From assembly GCA_964613585.1 (NCBI GenBank), contig CAZTHL010000062.1:1-21576 (forward strand): a stretch of 21,576 nucleotides of DNA, written 5' to 3'. The position numbers and the translations under genes were made by a program. Origin of the DNA: CAZTHL01 sp964613585 (GTDB taxonomy: Bacteria; Pseudomonadota; Alphaproteobacteria; DSM-16000; Inquilinaceae). Positions 1 through 7,540 of the stretch are shown here, in pieces (positions within the stretch are counted from its first letter, which is position 1; each line of letters begins with the position of its first letter). The notes beneath the pieces are model-generated. The model ran no database searches. It was given only the letters and a program-made list of their open reading frames with translations, and was not told where the DNA came from.

Positions 1-1157
1 GTGACCGTGCCACCCGCGCCGATGCCCATGCCAAGGCTCTGCAGGGGGATGTAATCGATCATCGTATCGGTGCCGTTGTCATGCACCATCACATGGAGGT
101 CGAGGTTGGCGACATTCCCCGCGCCGAAGACGGGACGGAAGAAGGTGAAGTCAAGCGTGTCGTTGAAGCTGTCGATGGTGAAGTCGGTGACCGCCTTGGC
201 GCCCCCGGAGTCGCCGGTGAAGTCGAAGCTGTCGTTGCCCGCGCCGCCGCTCAGAACATCCTGGCTGTCGAAGTCGATGTGGATCGTGTCGTTTCCGCTT
301 CCGCCGTCGACCATGTCGTTGCCGGACCCGCCGTCCAGGTAGTCATCGCCTGCGGCGCCGTCGAGCGTGTCGTCGCCGGCGAGGCCGTACAGGGAGTCAT
401 TGCCGGCCCCGCCGTCGAGCGTGTCGTCGTGGGTGCCGAAGGGAGGAACGTAATTGGGACCGTTCAAGAACTCGTCGTAGCCTTCGCCCCCGTAGAGCGT
501 GTCGTTGCCGTCGCCGCCATTGAGCGTGTCGTTGCCGTCGTCGCCGTGAAGCAGGTCGTCGCCGGCACCGCCGTCGAGCTGGTCGTCGCCTCTGCTGCCG
601 CCCAGAAAGTCATCGCCATCGCCGCCGGAGACCGAGTCATCGCCGTCGCCGCCGTTGAGATCGTCCTGGCCGGCTCCGCCGTCGAGCACGTCGTCGCCAT
701 CGCCGCCGTTGAGAAGGTCGTCGTCGGCTCCGCCGTCCAGGGTATCGTTGCCTTCATCGCCAAAAAGCCGGTCGTCGCCGATGTCGCCATAGAGCGAGTC
801 ATCGTCGGCCCGACCGTAAAGCCAGTCATTCCCGCTGTTGCCGTACAGCGCATCGTCGCCGCTGCCGCCGTAGAGCGTGTCGTCGCCGACGCCGCCGAAA
901 AGACTGTCGCGGCCGGCTCCGCCGTTCAGCCTGTCATTGCCTTCGTCGCCGCTCAGCCAGTCCTCGCCGTCGGCCCCTTCAAGGGTGTCGTCGCCTTTGC
1001 GGCCATAGAGCGTGTCATCCCCGGCACCGGCGAAGATCCCATCGTCAAAATCGCTGCCGTAGATGACGTCGGCTCCGGCCAGAGCGTGGACTATGACCCC
1101 GGCGTAGTGAAGATAGTCCTCGTAGTCCGCGCCATTGGTCAGGGTGATTGGAAACAT
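1..1157 (-). CDS. RTX (hemolysin-type) calcium-binding repeat protein, C-terminus beyond window
   Basis: The minus strand is open from an ATG at 1157 to the window edge (385 codons, no stop). After a roughly 40-residue lead (MFPITLTNGADYEDYLHYAG), almost the whole protein is glycine/aspartate nonapeptide repeats of the GGxGxDxLx type, for example GGDGDDVLDGGAGQDDL. This is the RTX parallel beta-roll that binds calcium outside the cell. A short non-repeat interruption (NGPNYVPPFGTHDD) sits between two repeat blocks. Near the edge the repeats give way to a segment like FDFTGDSGGAKAVTDFTIDSFNDTLDF, typical of the C-terminal capping region of type-I-secreted RTX proteins. A strong ribosome site (GGGAGGGA, about 8 bases upstream) supports the start. 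No enzyme domain is visible, and no type I secretion genes are in the window. The long plus-strand reading frame over the same bases is a shadow caused by codon periodicity. Confidence 0.93.
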   Translation of the reverse strand, partial: MFPITLTNGADYEDYLHYAGVIVHALAGADVIYGSDFDDGIFAGAGDDTLYGRKGDDTLEGADGEDWLSGDEGNDRLNGGAGRDSLFGGVGDDTLYGGSGDDALYGNSGNDWLYGRADDDSLYGDIGDDRLFGDEGNDTLDGGADDDLLNGGDGDDVLDGGAGQDDLNGGDGDDSVSGGDGDDFLGGSRGDDQLDGGAGDDLLHGDDGNDTLNGGDGNDTLYGGEGYDEFLNGPNYVPPFGTHDDTLDGGAGNDSLYGLAGDDTLDGAAGDDYLDGGSGNDMVDGGSGNDTIHIDFDSQDVLSGGAGNDSFDFTGDSGGAKAVTDFTIDSFNDTLDFTFFRPVFGAGNVANLDLHVMVHDNGTDTMIDYIPLQSLGMGIGAGGTV

Positions 1158-1735
1158 GGTCTCTTCCCTCCCGACATGTGGAACGCCCTGCCAGATCTCA
1201 GCCGTGCGGCGACGGCCGGCGGCAAGACTTGACGGCCTCGATAACAGTCTTTGCTTCAGGGCTTAGGGACTGCCTGTCCTCGCACGTCGATAAACGGTAG
1301 GCACGCGTCGGCAGAAGCGACATTCCCATTTGGGGATTGCACGAGCCATGCAGCCGCCCTCGTCTGCCAAGTCTGCGGCAGTGCTCGGCAACGCGCTCCC
1401 CACGAGCGGAAATCGAGGCCGTGAAGGGTTTTCCTTCAGGGCGACCCTTTCCCAGGAGCGGCACGCCTCGCATCTGTCGACCCGAAGCGGCCGGTCCCCA
1501 AGGCCCGTCGTCCCGCCCGGCCGGCGCGCCGGCCAACCGTGCCGTTGCCCGGGCGCGCCGTGGCTCCCCAAAGACCGACGCCATCGGCTCGCCGGCATCA
1601 AGCAGGCCGGCGGCGTGAACATGCCCGGGCAATCACGACGACGGCATCTTTCGAAGTCGCACTCCTGTCTGTCCCCGGCTTCCCTTATTGAGATAAAATA
1701 CACGGCAAGACTTGTTTCTGATGCGGAACTGTCAG
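1158..1735. other. Divergent intergenic region between the RTX gene and the LuxR regulator
   Basis: About 580 bases lie between two divergent genes. Reading frames of 93 to 146 codons exist on both strands, but their translations show no recognisable domain, have biased Arg/Pro/Gly/Ala composition and overlap each other. I see no supported gene. The segment contains a perfect 16-bp palindrome (GGCCGGCGCGCCGGCC, 1519-1534). Near the regulator there is an AT-rich patch at 1682-1700 (TTATTGAGATAAAATACA) that could hold its -10 element. Promoters for both flanking genes should be here, but no clear -35/-10 pair can be assigned. Confidence 0.5.
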
Positions 1736-2794
1736 ATGCTCGATTGTTTTGCGACCTCTCATCTCGAAATGTCTCGGTTCCTCTTGGAAAAGTCTTTGCG
1801 AGCCGATGCGTGGATGATCACGGCTCTGTCGGGCAAGCTCGGCGAGGCGGTCTCCTTGTCGGTTTTCAACGAGCCGCTGGTTCAAGCGCGACACAAGGCG
1901 CTCGAGGAGCGCGCGCGATCGCAGGCCGAGCGGCGCAACGGGCACGCCTACGCTCCGGCCGCCGAGATCGCCGTAGCCCGCCACGAGGACCAGGATGCGG
2001 TCGGTCTCGACGTCCTGTCGGTGGAGGGAGCCTCGCGGTGCTGTGCCACGCTGGCCTGGACCGACCCGGCGGCGATCGACCACGTCGGCGCCTCGGACCG
2101 GGAGATCGCCCGGTTCGTCTCCTCCTTCGCCCATCTGCTGCAGCGCCAGGAGGCGATGGCCGTCCGCAATCTTCGGCTGCAGCAGGTCCTGGACTGCCTG
2201 AACATCGCCTGTCTCCTGGTCGATCAGGACGCCGCCATCGTTGCCGCCAATCGGGCCGCGGCGTGGATGGCTCAGGCGCGGAGCGGCCCGAGGACGACCG
2301 GCTCCGGCCGGGTCGCCGGCTCGCTCGCCGAGCTGGTTCAGATCGCGAGCCGGCGGCGGGGAGCCTCGGGCCGGCAGCCGGCCAATAACGACACGGTCAT
2401 CCTCGGGCTGCGCCTGCCGGGCGACCGGCTGCGGCCCGCCTATGTCGCCCCGATCGCGCTCGACCCGCGCGAGCCGCCGAGGCCTGCCGGCGAGCGGCTC
2501 CTCGTCGTGCTCGTCCCTCAGGAAGACCTCCCGGATCCACGGGTGCTCGAGGTGGCCTTCGACCTGACCCCGGCCGAGGCGCGCCTGGCCGGACAGATCG
2601 TGCGCGGCCGCTCGGTGCAGGAGGCGGCCAAGGCGCTGTCGCTGACCGAGCAGACGGCGCGCACCTATCTGAAGCGCATCTTCTGCAAGGCCGGCGTGTC
2701 GCGCCAGTCCGAGCTGGGCGCGCTCGTGGCCCGTATGCATGTGCCGATGCAGCTACCGGGACCGGCCGAGCGCGCCGTCGCCGGCCATGGCTGA
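1736..2794 (+). CDS. LuxR-family (HTH) transcriptional regulator
   Basis: This is a DNA-binding response regulator of the LuxR/FixJ HTH superfamily. The last 75 residues hold a canonical LuxR-type helix-turn-helix: FDLTPAEARLAGQIVRG, then SVQEAAKALSLTEQTARTYLKRIFCKAGVSRQSELGALV. The long N-terminal part carries no receiver domain or autoinducer-binding domain that I recognise. A stretch from about residue 140 (LQQVLDCLNIACLLVDQDAAIVAANRAA) resembles a PAS-like sensor fold, so it may sense a small ligand or redox state. The reading frame is open from a TTG at 1712, with ATGs at 1721, 1736 and 1769. I chose 1736 because a weak GGAA element precedes it, but the start is uncertain by several codons. 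It is divergent from the RTX gene, which makes it a candidate regulator of that gene, by position only. Confidence 0.85.
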   Translation: MLDCFATSHLEMSRFLLEKSLRADAWMITALSGKLGEAVSLSVFNEPLVQARHKALEERARSQAERRNGHAYAPAAEIAVARHEDQDAVGLDVLSVEGASRCCATLAWTDPAAIDHVGASDREIARFVSSFAHLLQRQEAMAVRNLRLQQVLDCLNIACLLVDQDAAIVAANRAAAWMAQARSGPRTTGSGRVAGSLAELVQIASRRRGASGRQPANNDTVILGLRLPGDRLRPAYVAPIALDPREPPRPAGERLLVVLVPQEDLPDPRVLEVAFDLTPAEARLAGQIVRGRSVQEAAKALSLTEQTARTYLKRIFCKAGVSRQSELGALVARMHVPMQLPGPAERAVAGHG

Positions 2795-3008
2795 AGCCAT
2801 GGGCTCGCGGGCATGGGCGGTGAGCCGGGGGTGCACGCCGGCCGGGGCCGTGGCGGCGGACAGGGAAGCCTTGCTCCGGCGGCGGGGCGTGCTACTGCTC
2901 GGGGGCAATTCCCGGCCCCTGCCCTATTTGTTGGACCCCGCCGTGCCACCGATCCGTGCCTCGATGATGGCCGACGATGCCGCCCGCGCCGTGCCCGCCG
3001 AGGCGGCG

Positions 3009-3698
3009 ATGACGGTGAACGGCGTCACCCTGTGGGGCGACATCGACGGTGCGCTCTGGTGGCCGGAGCGGCGCGCCCTGATCGTGGCCGACCTGCACCT
3101 GGAGAAGGGCTCGGGCCTCGCGCGGCGCGGCAGCCTGCTGCCGCCCTACGACACCGTGGCGACGCTCGACCGGCTCGCCGCCGCCGTCGCGCGGCGCGCG
3201 CCCGAGCGCGTCATCTGCCTCGGCGACACCTTCCATGACGCGCGCGGGCCCGAGCGTCTGGGTGAACCGGAGCGCGCGCGGCTCGAGCGGCTGGCCCAGG
3301 GCTGCGCCTGGATCTGGGTGCTCGGCAACCACGACCGCGCCGCGGCGATCCCCTGGGGCACAAGCGTGCCCGAGCACACCGTGCCGCCGCTCGTGTTCCG
3401 CCATGAGGCCGTGCCCGGCGGGCGCGCCGACGTGTCCGGCCACTTCCACCCGCGCGCCTCGGTCCGGGCGCGCGGCGCCTGCGTCAGCGCGCGCTGCTTC
3501 GTCGGTGACGGCAATCGGCTGATGCTGCCCGCCTTCGGCAGCTACACGGGCGGGCTGGACGTGCTCGACCCGGCGATCCGGCGGCTGCTGGCGCCCCGCT
3601 TCTCGGCCTTCCTGCTGGGCCGCGAGCGCATCCACCGGATCCCCGTCGACGGACGGCGGTTGAGCACGGGCCGGAACGATCACGCCATCCGCCGTTGA
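3009..3698 (+). CDS. pdeM: Ligase-associated DNA damage response endonuclease PdeM-like metallophosphoesterase
   Basis: This is a calcineurin-like metallophosphoesterase of the PdeM group, usually encoded with a DNA ligase and an Lhr-like helicase and linked to DNA repair. All metal-binding motifs are visible in order: DLHLEKG (the PdeM signature), GDTFHD, GNHD and GHFHP. The N-terminal WWPERRALIVADLHLEKGS is typical of the family, and the 229-residue length is normal. The frame stays open upstream to 2739, inside the luxR gene. I chose ATG 3009 because GAGG lies 5 bases before it and the family motif begins about 20 residues in. ATG 2964 is an alternative giving 244 residues. Its usual ligase and helicase partners are not next to it here, so it looks like a stand-alone copy. 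Confidence 0.85.
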   Translation: MTVNGVTLWGDIDGALWWPERRALIVADLHLEKGSGLARRGSLLPPYDTVATLDRLAAAVARRAPERVICLGDTFHDARGPERLGEPERARLERLAQGCAWIWVLGNHDRAAAIPWGTSVPEHTVPPLVFRHEAVPGGRADVSGHFHPRASVRARGACVSARCFVGDGNRLMLPAFGSYTGGLDVLDPAIRRLLAPRFSAFLLGRERIHRIPVDGRRLSTGRNDHAIRR

Positions 3699-3725
3699 TC
3701 CATTGCCCGGCATTTGGCGTATATT
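3695..3725 (+). promoter_or_regulatory. Possible promoter for the small ORF at 3757
   Basis: TTGATC (3695-3700) and TATATT (3720-3725) are separated by 19 bases in an otherwise GC-rich context, directly after the pdeM stop codon and about 30 bases before the small ORF. The -35 side also contains TGATCC, which matches the -35 of alphaproteobacterial RpoE/ChrR-type promoters, but the matching -10 (TAAGA-like) is absent. Assignment rests on sequence resemblance alone. Confidence 0.3.
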
Positions 3726-3756
3726 GACCCAATCCCCTCTCAGCGACGAGGATTTC

Positions 3757-3900
3757 ATGGCCATCCCCCAGCGACACACCCGGCGCTTCTCCCCCCAGGA
3801 CCGCATGCTCCTGGTCGCCGGATTCACCCTCCTGTGCGTCTGGTGCCGCCTGACGCGTCTGGTCGGCCCCCGGCGCTCACGCGGCCTGGGACCGGTGTGA
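3757..3900 (+). CDS. Small hypothetical protein with one possible membrane segment (47 aa)
   Basis: ATG at 3757 is preceded by a good ribosome site (GAGG, 6 bases upstream), a possible promoter and the pdeM stop. The product has a basic N-terminus (IPQRHTRRFSPQDR), one hydrophobic stretch (MLLVAGFTLLCVWC, about residues 17-30) and a basic C-terminus (RLTRLVGPRRSRGLGPV). That layout fits a small inner-membrane protein. No family is recognised. A terminator-like hairpin follows at 3935-3956, consistent with a monocistronic small gene. A perfect 11-base inverted repeat (CCGGAACGATC at 3671-3681 and its complement at 3902-3912) brackets it. The reading frame could be chance; promoter, ribosome site and terminator together are the main support. 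Confidence 0.45.
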   Translation: MAIPQRHTRRFSPQDRMLLVAGFTLLCVWCRLTRLVGPRRSRGLGPV

Positions 3901-3934
3901 CGATCGTTCCGGGCCGGTGACCCGCGTGCCACGC

Positions 3935-3956
3935 GGCCCCGGGGTGGTCCGGGGCC
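3935..3956 (+). terminator. Terminator-like hairpin after the small ORF
   Basis: Perfect 8-bp stem: GGCCCCGG (3935-3942) pairs with CCGGGGCC (3949-3956) around a 6-base loop. It is followed within about 12 bases by a weakly T-rich stretch (TGTTCTAGTTTCCTTG). Position between the small ORF and the lipid operon suits a transcription terminator, but there is no strong U-tract. Confidence 0.5.
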
Positions 3957-3984
3957 AACCGGTGTTCTAGTTTCCTTGTATCAG

Positions 3985-4054
3985 GGAGCGGCGGCATCGC
4001 CGCCGTCGGGGCATGGAGCGGCGGCAACGCCGCCGTCGGGGCAGGGAACGGCGG
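3985..4054. repeat. 30-bp tandem repeat with internal palindrome, 2.3 copies
   Basis: Two near-identical 30-bp units (3985-4014 and 4015-4044) plus a 10-base partial third copy. Each full unit contains the stem CGGCGGC/GCCGCCG, so each can form its own hairpin. The array ends about 30 bases before the ATG of the FAD oxidoreductase and therefore lies in the leader or promoter region of the plus-strand operon. Confidence 0.8.
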
Positions 4055-4085
4055 TCCGAGACCGCCGGCGTGGCACAGCGGGACG

Positions 4086-5459
4086 ATGAAGATCGCGATT
4101 GTTGGGACCGGCATCGCCGGCCTCGGGGCGGCCTTTGCGCTGCATCGGAAGCACGAGCTGGTCGTCTACGAGCAGGCCGGCTGGATCGGCGGGCACAGCA
4201 ACACGATCGACGTGCCGGGCCGGCGCCCCGGTGACAGCGTCCCGGTCGATACGGGCTTCATCGTCTTCAACGAGCGGACCTACCCCAATCTCCTGGCGCT
4301 CTTCGCGCATCTTCGGGTGCCGTACGAGCTCAGCAACATGTCGTTCTCGGTGAGCACGACCGACGGCCGGCTCGAGTACAGTGGCGACGGCCTGCTCAGC
4401 CTGTTCGCCCAGAGGCGCAACCTGCTGCGCCCCGGGCATTATGCCATGCTGCTCGACCTCCTGCGCTTCTACCGCCAGGCGCCGAGCCTGATCGACCTGC
4501 CGTGCAACGCCGCCATGACCCTCGGGGAGTATCTGGAGAGCGAGCGCTTCGGCCGCGCCTTCGTGGAGGATCATCTGCTGCCCATGGGCGCGGCCATCTG
4601 GTCGTCCTCGATCGCCGAGATGATGCGCTTCCCGGCCCGCTCCTTCGTGCGCTTCTTCGACAATCACGGCCTGCTGCTGCTCAAGGACCGGCCGCTCTGG
4701 TACACGGTGAGCGGCGGCAGCCGGGAGTACGTGGCCCGGCTGACCGCGCCGTTCCGCGAGCGGATCCGCGCGCGCTGCCCGGTCGTCGCGGTGACCCGCG
4801 TCGCCGACGGGGTGACGGTGCGCAGTGCCGACGGCCACGCGGAGCGGTTCGACCAAGTGGTGCTGGCGACCCACGGCGACCAGGCGCTGACGCTGCTGGC
4901 CGACGCCGACGAGCAGGAGCGCGCCGTGCTCGGCGGCTTCCGCTACCACGCCAACCGCGCGGTGCTGCACACCGACCCCGGCCTGATGCCGCGGCGCCGG
5001 CGCGCCTGGGCCAGCTGGAACTATCGCAGCCGCCGGACCATTGACGGAGAGCCGGTGGCCTCGGTCACCTACTGGATGAACCGGTTGCAGAACATCGACG
5101 AGGCGGTGCCCCTGTTCGTGTCCCTGAACCCGATCGGCGAGCCGGCGGACGGCACGGTGCTGGCGGAATTCGACTACGATCACCCACAGTTCGACGCCGC
5201 CGCGATCGCGGCGCAGGGCAAGCTCGGCGCCATCCAGGGCCGGAACGGCGTGTGGTTCTGCGGCAGCTACTGCGGTTACGGCTTCCACGAGGACGGGCTG
5301 GCCAGCGGCCTCGCCGTCGCCGAGGCGCTGGGGTGCCCACGCCCCTGGACCGTCGCGCGCGAGATGTCGCCGGCCGCCGAGGCCGCCCGCCCGCGGCCCG
5401 AGCCGGCGGTCGCGCTGACCGTCGGCGCGCCGCGCGTCGTCGCCCCCGCCGCCGAATGA
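4086..5459 (+). CDS. FAD/NAD(P)-binding oxidoreductase, amine-oxidase-like (COG2907 type)
   Basis: This is a cytoplasmic flavoprotein of 457 residues. The N-terminus is a dinucleotide-binding fold with GTGIAG (residues 7-12) and the ribose-binding glutamate at residue 29 (VVYEQ), followed by GWIGGHSNT as in amine oxidase/phytoene desaturase-like enzymes. The C-terminal FAD motif is WFCGSYCGYGFHEDGLASGLAVAEAL, after which a Pro/Ala-rich tail of about 40 residues appears dispensable. COG2907 proteins typically sit beside DUF1365 and a cyclopropane-fatty-acid-synthase-like methyltransferase, exactly as here. In Rhodobacter sphaeroides such a flavoenzyme acts on methylated unsaturated fatty acids on the way to furan fatty acids. 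That role is inferred from family and context. The stop overlaps the next start (ATGA), indicating translational coupling. It is the first gene of the operon. Confidence 0.9.
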   Translation: MKIAIVGTGIAGLGAAFALHRKHELVVYEQAGWIGGHSNTIDVPGRRPGDSVPVDTGFIVFNERTYPNLLALFAHLRVPYELSNMSFSVSTTDGRLEYSGDGLLSLFAQRRNLLRPGHYAMLLDLLRFYRQAPSLIDLPCNAAMTLGEYLESERFGRAFVEDHLLPMGAAIWSSSIAEMMRFPARSFVRFFDNHGLLLLKDRPLWYTVSGGSREYVARLTAPFRERIRARCPVVAVTRVADGVTVRSADGHAERFDQVVLATHGDQALTLLADADEQERAVLGGFRYHANRAVLHTDPGLMPRRRRAWASWNYRSRRTIDGEPVASVTYWMNRLQNIDEAVPLFVSLNPIGEPADGTVLAEFDYDHPQFDAAAIAAQGKLGAIQGRNGVWFCGSYCGYGFHEDGLASGLAVAEALGCPRPWTVAREMSPAAEAARPRPEPAVALTVGAPRVVAPAAE

Positions 5460-6280
5460 GCGGGCCGTTTCCGCCCATGGCCGGCTCGGCGCTCTATTAC
5501 GGGCGCGTCATGCACAAGCGCCTGAGGCCGTTCCAGCACCGGTTCGACTACCGCGTGGTCTCGTTCTGGCTCGACATCGACGCGCTGCCGCACCTGTCCC
5601 GGCAGTTGCGGCTGTTCGCCCACAACGGCCCGGGCCTGTTCGCCTTCCTCGACCGTGACCACGGTCCCCGCACGGGCGCCCCGCTCAGGCCCTGGGTGGA
5701 GGCGGCGCTGGCCCGCCGCGGCATCGACCTGGCGGGCGGGCCGATCCACTTGCTGTGCTTCCCGCGGCTGCTCGGCTACGTGTTCAACCCGCTCAGCATC
5801 TACTTCTGCCGGCATCGCGACGGCCGCCTCATGGCCATCCTCTACGAGGTGCGCAACACCTTCGGGGACATGCACGGCTACCTGTTGCCGGTCGGCGCCG
5901 ACCACGCGCCGGGCGCGCCGATCCGTCAGCGCTGCGACAAGCGATTCTACGTCTCGCCGTTCATCGGCATGGACTCCGAGTATCGCTTCCGGCTGGAGGA
6001 GCCGGGCGAGCGGCTGTCGGTGCTGATCCGTCAGGCGGTGCCCGAGGGCGAACTGCTGATCGCCACCTTGAGCGGCCGGCGGGCGCCGCTCACCGACGGC
6101 GAGCTGGCCCGCGCCTTCGCCAGCCACCCGCTGATGACGCTCAAGGTCATCGGCGCCATCCACTGGCAGGCATTGCGCCTGTGGCGCAAGGGCGCGACAT
6201 TCCACCGTCGCGTGCCGGCCCCGGCCACCGAGATCGGCCCGGAGCCCGAACCCGGCACGCCTCACCTCGATCCACGCTAA
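5456..6280 (+). CDS. DUF1365 family protein
   Basis: The product is 274 residues and belongs to the DUF1365 family, whose biochemical role is unknown. Family-typical stretches are visible: LYYGRVMHKRLRPFQHRFDYRV at the N-terminus, LCFPRLLGYVFNPLSIYFC in the middle, YEVRNTFGDMHGYL, then DKRFYVSPFIGMDSEYRF and ASHPLMTLKVIGAIHWQALRLW at the C-terminus. The start is the ATG that overlaps the upstream stop codon by ATGA. The frame extends further upstream, but that extension lies inside the oxidoreductase gene and lacks family sequence. The gene sits between the flavoenzyme and the methyltransferase with a 4-base gap to the latter, so the three are almost certainly co-translated and presumably act on the same lipid substrate. 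Confidence 0.93.
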   Translation: MSGPFPPMAGSALYYGRVMHKRLRPFQHRFDYRVVSFWLDIDALPHLSRQLRLFAHNGPGLFAFLDRDHGPRTGAPLRPWVEAALARRGIDLAGGPIHLLCFPRLLGYVFNPLSIYFCRHRDGRLMAILYEVRNTFGDMHGYLLPVGADHAPGAPIRQRCDKRFYVSPFIGMDSEYRFRLEEPGERLSVLIRQAVPEGELLIATLSGRRAPLTDGELARAFASHPLMTLKVIGAIHWQALRLWRKGATFHRRVPAPATEIGPEPEPGTPHLDPR

Positions 6281-6284
6281 GGTC

Positions 6285-7505
6285 ATGGTCACCGTTCCCG
6301 ACACCTCGCCCAGCCCAGCCGCCCGGTCCGCGCCGCAGGGCGCGCTGCGCCTGTTCCTCGGCCTCGCCCACTACCTGCGCGTCGGCACACTGACCGTTCG
6401 CCTGCCCGACGGCGGCGAGCGGCGCTTCGGCGGGCACGAGCCGGGCCCCGAGGCCGTGCTCGAGCTGCACCGCGACCGGGTCGCCCGGCGCTATCTCGCC
6501 CGCGGCAATCTCGGATTCTGCGAGAGCTATCTGGACGGCGACTGGTCGAGCCCGGACGTCGAGGCGCTGTTCACCCTGTTCCTGCTCAACAAGGAGCGGC
6601 TGCAGGACACCATGCTCGGCGGGCGCTGGTTCCGCGCCCTGCAGACCATGCTGCACTGGATGCGGCCGAACAGTCGGCGCGGCGCCCGCCGCAACATCGC
6701 CGAGCACTACGACCTCGGCAACAGCTTCTTCGAGAAATGGCTCGATCCGGGGATGACCTATTCCTCCGCCCTGTTCGAGCCGAGCGACACCGACCTGTGC
6801 CAGGCCCAGCGCAGCAAGTACCGGCGCGTCGCCGACCGGCTCGAGCTGGCGCCGGAGGACAGCCTGCTGGAGATCGGCTGCGGCTGGGGCGGCTTCGCCG
6901 AGTATGCCGCCGCCGAGCGCGGCGCCCGGGTCACCGCGATCACCATCAGCCGCGAGCAGCACGACTTCGCGCTCCGGCGCATCTTCGAGGCCGGCCTCGC
7001 CGATCGGGTCGAGGTGCGCCTGCAGGACTATCGTGACGTGCCGGAGCGGTTCGACCGGGTGGCCTCGATCGAGATGCTCGAGGCGGTGGGCGAGCGCTAC
7101 TGGCCCGGCTTCTTCGCCGGCCTGCGCGACCGGCTGCGCGGCGGCGGCACCGCGGTGCTGCAGGTGATCACCATCGCCGACCGCTACCTGGCCGAGTACC
7201 GCAGCTGTCCGGACTATATCCAGCGCTACATCTTCCCCGGCGGCATGCTGCCGTCGCATGGCGTGCTGAACGAGCAGCTGCGCGCGGTAGGCCTGACCGT
7301 GCGCGAGATGGCCGGCTTCGGCGAGCACTACGTGCGCACGCTGCGGGAGTGGAACAGCCGCTTCCAGGGCGCTTGGCCGGACCTCGAGCGGCTCGGCTTC
7401 AACGATCGCTTCAAGCGGATGTGGGAGCAGTACTTCCACTACTGCGCGGCCGGCTTCCGCGTCGGCACCATCGATGTGGTCCACGTCAGCGCCGTCCGGC
7501 CGTGA
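6285..7505 (+). CDS. Cyclopropane-fatty-acyl-phospholipid synthase-like SAM methyltransferase
   Basis: This is a SAM-dependent enzyme that methylates or cyclopropanates double bonds of membrane phospholipid acyl chains. Visible are the N-terminal family block (RRYLARGNLGFCESYLDGDW), the substrate-side motif NIAEHYDLGNSFFEKWLDPGMTYS (HYDLGN from residue 141), the SAM-binding motif LEIGCGWGGFAEYAA (from about residue 195), then RVTAITISREQ and the catalytic-region sequence DYIQRYIFPGGMLPSH. The 406-residue length matches the family. A missing feature cannot be used to decide between true cyclopropane formation and simple methyl-alkene formation; the neighbouring flavoenzyme and DUF1365 protein favour the latter (inference). 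It is third in the operon, with the next gene 35 bases downstream. Confidence 0.93.
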   Translation: MVTVPDTSPSPAARSAPQGALRLFLGLAHYLRVGTLTVRLPDGGERRFGGHEPGPEAVLELHRDRVARRYLARGNLGFCESYLDGDWSSPDVEALFTLFLLNKERLQDTMLGGRWFRALQTMLHWMRPNSRRGARRNIAEHYDLGNSFFEKWLDPGMTYSSALFEPSDTDLCQAQRSKYRRVADRLELAPEDSLLEIGCGWGGFAEYAAAERGARVTAITISREQHDFALRRIFEAGLADRVEVRLQDYRDVPERFDRVASIEMLEAVGERYWPGFFAGLRDRLRGGGTAVLQVITIADRYLAEYRSCPDYIQRYIFPGGMLPSHGVLNEQLRAVGLTVREMAGFGEHYVRTLREWNSRFQGAWPDLERLGFNDRFKRMWEQYFHYCAAGFRVGTIDVVHVSAVRP

Positions 7506-7540
7506 CCGCCCGTCGCCGGCGCCGCTAGGCCGTCCGTCCC

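Noticed and set aside
81..1232. Long plus-strand frame (383 codons) rich in Val/Ala repeats
   Set aside because: It is the complement of the RTX repeats; the minus strand shows the diagnostic GGxGxD nonapeptides and a ribosome site.
1198..1703. Overlapping minus-strand frames of 144 and 146 codons in the RTX/LuxR spacer
   Set aside because: No domain, no clear ribosome site, biased Arg/Pro/Gly/Ala composition, and they overlap each other.
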